From Mucilaginibacter pallidiroseus (GTDB lineage Bacteria; Bacteroidota; Bacteroidia; Sphingobacteriales; Sphingobacteriaceae): a stretch of 64,000 bases of DNA. Every line of letters begins with the position of its first letter. The stretch's first letter is position 1. The notes under the pieces were generated by a model. That model was given only the letters and a program-made list of their open reading frames with translations, was not told the origin of the DNA and made no database searches. The stretch spans positions 124,001 through 188,000 of the forward strand of contig NZ_VOEJ01000001.1 of assembly GCF_007846085.1 (NCBI RefSeq), in the 5' to 3' direction. This document shows positions 60,624 to 64,000 of this stretch, piece after piece. Position numbers and translations under genes: made by a program.

Positions 60624-62713
60624 GCTAATTGCTGTGCCTCTCTTTTATCTTTTACTGCCTGCAAAAATTCGGTTGCCTGATTTTTATAGGCCGTCGCAAA
60701 CGCTTCAGATGGTTCGTTTTTATTTATTTGTAGTACAAGGTCGCTAAAAGTAGCGTCAAGGGTAAAATCGCCTGTTGCCACATAGTTGTTATCAAATTCT
60801 TTAATGATGCCTGCCTGTGTGCTGCTGTTTATGCCCTTATCAAGCAACAGCGCTTTTGCTGCGCTTATAAATGTATTGTAAGAATGATAGATAGCATCGG
60901 CCCAGTAACCTTTATCATAAGCGCCATTAGCCCAGCCCAGTTTTTCATCGCTTTCGTAAAGCAGCGTAGCAACTAAGTCTATCACAACCCCGGCACACTC
61001 GCCAACACCAATAGCCGTGGCAAATGTTTCCTGGTGCCCCCAGTCAACAAACTCATCTTCGGTTAGGGTAGTGAGATCAGCAAGGGGCTTCATCAGGCGG
61101 TAAAAGTAATCTTTGGTTTGCCTGTCGTAATAAGCATGGTAAGTTTCGTCAGCAAAAGCTTGTGCTTTATAGTCATCAAGCAAGGTTCGCAAAACATCAG
61201 TTGCGCGTTTCGATGGTACTTTTATTACACGCTCTGCCGCGCGGCCAACACCATCGCCAACGGTGCCGCCACCAAGCATTACCTGTACCGATGGCAAAAC
61301 CCTTGTGCCTGCTTTTAATGAACTGCCATGAAAGCCAATATGCGCCAAGCCATGCTGGCCGCAACTGTTCATACAGCCGCTTATTTTTATCTTGATCTCG
61401 CGGTTATAAATAAAGTCTTCATATTCGTTGTATATCACATCTTCCAGCACTTTGGCCATGGTCATGCTGTTGCTGATGCCCAGGTTACAAGTATCTGTGC
61501 CGGGGCAGGTGGTAACATCGGCAATGCTGTCAAAGCCCGGCGCTGCCAGGTCTAAGGCATGCAGGCCGCTGTATAAGGCAGGTAAAGCTTCTTTACGAAC
61601 GTACTTTAATAGCAAGCCCTGGTTTTGCGTGATGCGAATTTCATCGCCTACGTAAGGTTTTATAGCTGCTACCAATGCGCGTGCAGTTGGCGTATGGATG
61701 TCCCCAACCGGTACTTTTACAAAAACGCCGTAAAAGCCGGCCTGCTTTTGCTCAAACACGTTTGTTGCCAGCCATTGCTCATATCGAAGCGGGTTATCAA
61801 TTACAACATCCACATTATTGCCCGGTTGGGGTAACTCCGGCTGCGGTACGCTATCGCGATTAATAGGGTAGGTTTTAACTTTAAGTGCGAGATGCTCCTC
61901 TTTAGTCAACCGTAAAACTTCATCCAAACCTAACTTTTGCACAAGGTATTTCATACGGGCCTTGTTACGGTTGTTGCGCTCGCCGTGACGATCAAATACG
62001 CGAATAATGGCTTCGGTGTAAGGGATCAGCTGATCTTCCGGTAAAAAGTCCTCAACAATAGTTGCCAGTAATGGCTGCGCGCCAAGGCCACCGGCAAGGT
62101 TTACTTTAAAGCCACGTTCGCCCTTATCATTTAACTTTGGAATAAAGCCAAGGTCGTGGATGTAGCTAAAAGCGGTATCCTTATCGCTTGATGAGAATGA
62201 GATCTTGAACTTGCGGCCCATTTCCTGGCAAATAGGGTTGCGTAGAAAATATTCGAACACGGCCTGCGCATAAGGCGAAACATCAAAAGGCTCCTCCGGA
62301 TCGATACCGGCAGTAGGTGAGGACGTTACATTGCGCACGGTATTACCGCAAGCCTCACGCAGGGTTATATCATCCTGCTCCAATTCGGCCCACAATTGCG
62401 GTGTGCGGTCGAGGCTAACGTAATGAATCTGGATATCCTGGCGAGTGGTGAGGTGCAGGTTACCGCTGCCATATTCATCGGCAATGTCGGCTATCTTTAA
62501 TAATTGTTTGAAGGTAACTTTACCAAATGGAAGCTTAATGCGTACCATCTGCACACCAGGTTGGCGCTGTCCATACACACCACGCGCAAGGCGCAGGCTC
62601 CTGAACTTTTCGTCGTGTATTTTACCCTCTTTAAACGCACGGATTTTCCTCTCAAGGTCAATTATATCCTGTTCAACTATAGGGTTCTCCAGTTCCGTCC
62701 TGAAGCTTTGCAT
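60620..62713 (-). CDS. sir: Assimilatory sulfite reductase, siroheme/[4Fe-4S] (ferredoxin type)
   Basis: This 697-aa nitrite/sulfite reductase family protein has duplicated ferrodoxin-like halves. Motifs are LHLTTRQDIQIHYV, EACGNTVRNVTSSP, and the cluster ligands TCPGTDTCNLGIS and KISGCMNSCGQHG. It reduces sulfite to sulfide with six electrons. An extra C-terminal region of about 120 residues (from about 575) is predicted helical. The operon context (APS reductase, ATP sulfurylase) favours sulfite over nitrite. It is the first operon gene, with a Cys-codon leader peptide and a terminator in its leader. Confidence 0.92.
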   Translation of the reverse strand: MQSFRTELENPIVEQDIIDLERKIRAFKEGKIHDEKFRSLRLARGVYGQRQPGVQMVRIKLPFGKVTFKQLLKIADIADEYGSGNLHLTTRQDIQIHYVSLDRTPQLWAELEQDDITLREACGNTVRNVTSSPTAGIDPEEPFDVSPYAQAVFEYFLRNPICQEMGRKFKISFSSSDKDTAFSYIHDLGFIPKLNDKGERGFKVNLAGGLGAQPLLATIVEDFLPEDQLIPYTEAIIRVFDRHGERNNRNKARMKYLVQKLGLDEVLRLTKEEHLALKVKTYPINRDSVPQPELPQPGNNVDVVIDNPLRYEQWLATNVFEQKQAGFYGVFVKVPVGDIHTPTARALVAAIKPYVGDEIRITQNQGLLLKYVRKEALPALYSGLHALDLAAPGFDSIADVTTCPGTDTCNLGISNSMTMAKVLEDVIYNEYEDFIYNREIKIKISGCMNSCGQHGLAHIGFHGSSLKAGTRVLPSVQVMLGGGTVGDGVGRAAERVIKVPSKRATDVLRTLLDDYKAQAFADETYHAYYDRQTKDYFYRLMKPLADLTTLTEDEFVDWGHQETFATAIGVGECAGVVIDLVATLLYESDEKLGWANGAYDKGYWADAIYHSYNTFISAAKALLLDKGINSSTQAGIIKEFDNNYVATGDFTLDATFSDLVLQINKNEPSEAFATAYKNQATEFLQAVKDKREAQQLA

Positions 62714-62739
62714 ATCGTTATCCCGTTAAATTATATTAT

Positions 62740-62770
62740 AAAAAAGCCTCTTCACTTTGGCTGAAGAGGC
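62740..62770 (-). terminator. Leader terminator (attenuator) before the sulfite reductase gene
   Basis: On the minus strand GCCTCTTCA pairs with TGAAGAGGC around a 7-nt loop and runs into six T, ending 27 nt before the ATG at 62713. It lies inside the transcript leader, downstream of the leader peptide, so it must be bypassed for operon expression. Confidence 0.85.
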
Positions 62771-62803
62771 GTATGTCATCATTACACATCGGTTACAGCC
62801 GTA

Positions 62804-62866
62804 TTAAAATTGCTGCATACAGCAGAAAATTAGGTTGTTACAATATGTAGTATGCGAATTTGCCAT
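62804..62866 (-). CDS. Cys-containing leader peptide MANSHTTYCNNLIFCCMQQF
   Basis: A 20-codon ORF runs from ATG (62866) to TAA (62804). Cys codons occur at positions 9, 15 and 16. Codons 15-16 form the 5' arm of a small hairpin TGCTG-TATG-CAGCA (62824-62811), so a ribosome waiting for Cys-tRNA there would prevent that hairpin. The terminator follows 34 nt downstream. The order promoter, uORF, terminator, structural gene is that of a classic amino-acid attenuator. Function is inferred from this arrangement. Confidence 0.7.
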   Translation of the reverse strand: MANSHTTYCNNLIFCCMQQF

Positions 62867-62877
62867 TGTTAATAACC

Positions 62878-62885
62878 CAAATATA
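62878..62885 (-). promoter_or_regulatory. -7 promoter element of the sulfate assimilation operon
   Basis: TATATTTG on the minus strand places the transcript start near 62872, about 6 nt before the leader-peptide ATG and 160 nt before the sulfite reductase ATG. Confidence 0.6.
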
Positions 62886-62888
62886 TAC

Positions 62889-62911
62889 ATACTATAGGGA
62901 AATTGTAGTAT
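62889..62911. promoter_or_regulatory. Inverted repeat ATACTA-N11-TAGTAT, candidate operator of the sulfur operon
   Basis: Directly upstream of the -7 element, minus strand: ATACTAC, then AATTTCC, then CTATAGTAT. The CTAC...CTATAG core matches the site at 52041-52059 near the sulfur-linked receptor's promoter. Confidence 0.5.
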
Positions 62912-63021
62912 TTATTTAAAAAAAGTCTGTTTTGATTCTGTGATGACGGTTGGGAGAGGGGGATATAGGAATGCGTTGTTAACTTCATCTGTAAGCACTT
63001 GCATACCGTAACCTCTTAAAT

Positions 63022-63094
63022 GCGGCATAGTGTAACGCACGGTTAGTACAGGCATTGCTAAAGCAGAAACTTTCAAAGGGCGTTACCAAGCCGC
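63022..63094. repeat. Imperfect long inverted repeat
   Basis: GCGGC...GTAACGC (63022-63038) pairs with GCGTTAC...GCCGC (63080-63094) across a 41-nt loop. It lies in a gene-free stretch. The function is unknown. Confidence 0.4.
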
Positions 63095-63116
63095 GACTTT
63101 TATTAACTTATTGATT

Positions 63117-63420
63117 GTTTTAATTTGTGTTAATGAGCTCGCTATGGCTCGGTTTTCTTTGGTTCCTTTCTTTTTTGAGAGAAAAAAGAAACGAACATCC
63201 ACAGGCGTCACAGAAATCACTACCATTACTAACGTAGCACTGATGAACGGTTTTTATTTTAATGAACGTTGGTCCGCTCATTGCCGCGGAGGCTACTTCT
63301 TTTCTCTTGAAAGAAAAGAGGCAAAAGTTCAAGACGAAAAAATCCTTCTCCGCACAACCCCCTTGCATCGGCCCCGGTTTTTCGTCGAGGCCACCGCTCT
63401 TCGGTATCTAAAAGCCGATA
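63117..63420. repeat. Roughly 300-bp intergenic element with A/T-rich hairpins
   Basis: The element holds two palindromes, TTTCTTTTTT-GAGAG-AAAAAAGAAA near 63167-63191 and TCTTTTCT-CTTGA-AAGAAAAGA near 63299-63320. Segments such as GCTCGCTATGGCTCGGTTTTC and AAAGAGGCAAAAGTTCAAGA resemble dispersed elements I recall from Mucilaginibacter/Pedobacter genomes. The 118-aa and 82-aa frames across it look non-coding. It is bounded by the sulfur operon leader and the arginine decarboxylase stop. Confidence 0.5.
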
Positions 63421-63486
63421 GGAGTAGTATAAAAACTAAAAAGGCACCGCTATTAACGGTGCTTTAACAATTTTATCAGTTAAATA

Positions 63487-64000
63487 TTAAGTTGTATAAC
63501 CTAATATCTTCAATACCTGTTTACTGTTTTGCTCTTCGCCAAATACTTCAAAGTTGAACGTCTCGTCCCGGTTACGGCGAATAATGACATGCTTAGGTGA
63601 TGGCAGCAGGCAATGGTGTATACCGCCATATCCGCTTAATACTTCCTGGTATGCGCCTGTATTAAAGAAGCCCAGGTATTGCACTTTACGGGTTTTAGGC
63701 ATGTAAACGCTGTTCATGTGCGCTTCCTGGTTGTAATAGTCTTGCCCGTCGCAGGTTATACCACCAAGGTTAACGCGCTCGTACTCGCTGTCCCAGTTGT
63801 TTACCGGCAGCAGAATGTATTTTTGGTTAAGCGCCCAAACATCAGGCAGGTTGGTAATGAACGAGCCATCCAGCATTAACCAGCGCTCGCGGTCGTTTTG
63901 CTGCTTGCGGCCAAGTACCTTATATAAAATACCAGATGCCTCCGCAACGGTGTATTTACCAAACTCGGTAATAATATCCGGTTCGATGGTATCATGCTCG
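63487..64000 (-). CDS. speA: Arginine decarboxylase, C-terminal part (5' partial)
   Basis: The frame stays open to the window end, so the gene starts outside. The visible 170 residues include EPDIITEFGKYTVAEASG, LDGSFITNLPDVWALNQKYILLPVNNWD, LGGITCDGQDYYNQEAH and FFNTGAYQEVLSGYGGIHHCLLPSPKHVI. These are the C-terminal barrel and active-site Cys/Asp region (TCDGQD) of PLP-dependent fold-III decarboxylases, in the form found in Bacteroidota arginine decarboxylases of about 460 aa. It makes agmatine for polyamine synthesis. Other fold-III decarboxylases are less likely. Confidence 0.85.
   Translation of the reverse strand, partial: EHDTIEPDIITEFGKYTVAEASGILYKVLGRKQQNDRERWLMLDGSFITNLPDVWALNQKYILLPVNNWDSEYERVNLGGITCDGQDYYNQEAHMNSVYMPKTRKVQYLGFFNTGAYQEVLSGYGGIHHCLLPSPKHVIIRRNRDETFNFEVFGEEQNSKQVLKILGYTT

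Noticed and set aside
63111..63467. 118-aa plus-strand frame (and 82-aa minus-strand frame) over the repeat-like element
   Set aside because: The composition is driven by A/T tracts and palindromes (FFFERKKKRTS, FFSLERKEAK), with no domain. It fits a non-coding repeat better.
1..64000. CRISPR arrays, tRNA/rRNA genes, IS elements, prophage genes
   Set aside because: None were recognised when reading the intergenic regions. No regularly spaced repeats, transposase or phage structural genes are present.

Overview
This window comes from a bacterial chromosome of the phylum Bacteroidota, most likely a Sphingobacteriaceae member close to Mucilaginibacter or Pedobacter. The evidence is two large TonB-dependent receptors with N-terminal carboxypeptidase-regulatory-like domains, a type III glutamine synthetase, a TonB with the EWLD...NKAYGAYDLR N-terminus typical of the phylum, and many promoters with the Bacteroidota -7 element TAnnTTTG. 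There is no prophage, IS element, CRISPR array, rRNA or recognisable tRNA. The genus is inferred, not shown.

Layout. 1-5.9 kb: the end of a TPR membrane sensor with an orphan histidine-kinase-like helix, an Rrf2 regulator, a SelW/Rdx-like thioredoxin-fold protein, a NUDIX-type regulator facing a secreted carboxylesterase across a perfect palindrome, and lpdA. 6-23 kb: an Oar-like receptor, purM, a CLC channel, an AAA ATPase, type III glutamine synthetase divergent from a porin, a DUF4468-like protein, tonB, purL-gloA2 and a DUF1080 protein. 23-29 kb: a giant alpha-2-macroglobulin-like protein. 29-42 kb: an 11-13 kb one-direction exopolysaccharide operon. It runs response regulator, sugar-phosphate transferase with a pseudo-receiver domain, half-size TolC, Wzz/Wzc-like protein with degenerate ATPase, 45-aa membrane peptide, polymerase, acetyltransferase, flippase, two glycosyltransferases, and finally a free-standing adenylation-carrier-thioesterase NRPS-like enzyme. 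42-52 kb: an FGGY kinase, topA, mnmA, an hxlR/azoR divergent pair with a striking double palindrome, and proBA. 52-63 kb: a sulfur block. 63.5-64 kb: the end of an arginine decarboxylase.

The sulfur block is the most interesting part. A six-gene operon (sulfite reductase, SUMT, siroheme synthase fused to a TSUP permease, APS reductase, CysD, CysN) takes sulfate to sulfide. Before sulfite reductase lies a 160-nt leader with a promoter, a 20-codon uORF holding Cys and a Cys-Cys pair, and then an intrinsic terminator 27 nt before the start codon. This is the layout of a cysteine-responsive attenuator. About 10 kb away the second TonB-dependent receptor has its own leader with a 13-codon uORF ending in four consecutive cysteine codons. 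Both promoters carry a related CTAC-N5/7-CTATAG inverted repeat. I infer that uptake receptor and assimilation operon are co-regulated by cysteine supply through translation of Cys-rich leader peptides plus a shared DNA-binding protein.

Intergenic regions around 23, 49, 55 and 63 kb carry dispersed repeat families (GCGAGCGATAGCGTGGCAAT type, CTGAGCGTAGCGAAGAATCT type, AGACGCGAAGTATCGCGTCT type, and a roughly 300-bp A/T hairpin element).
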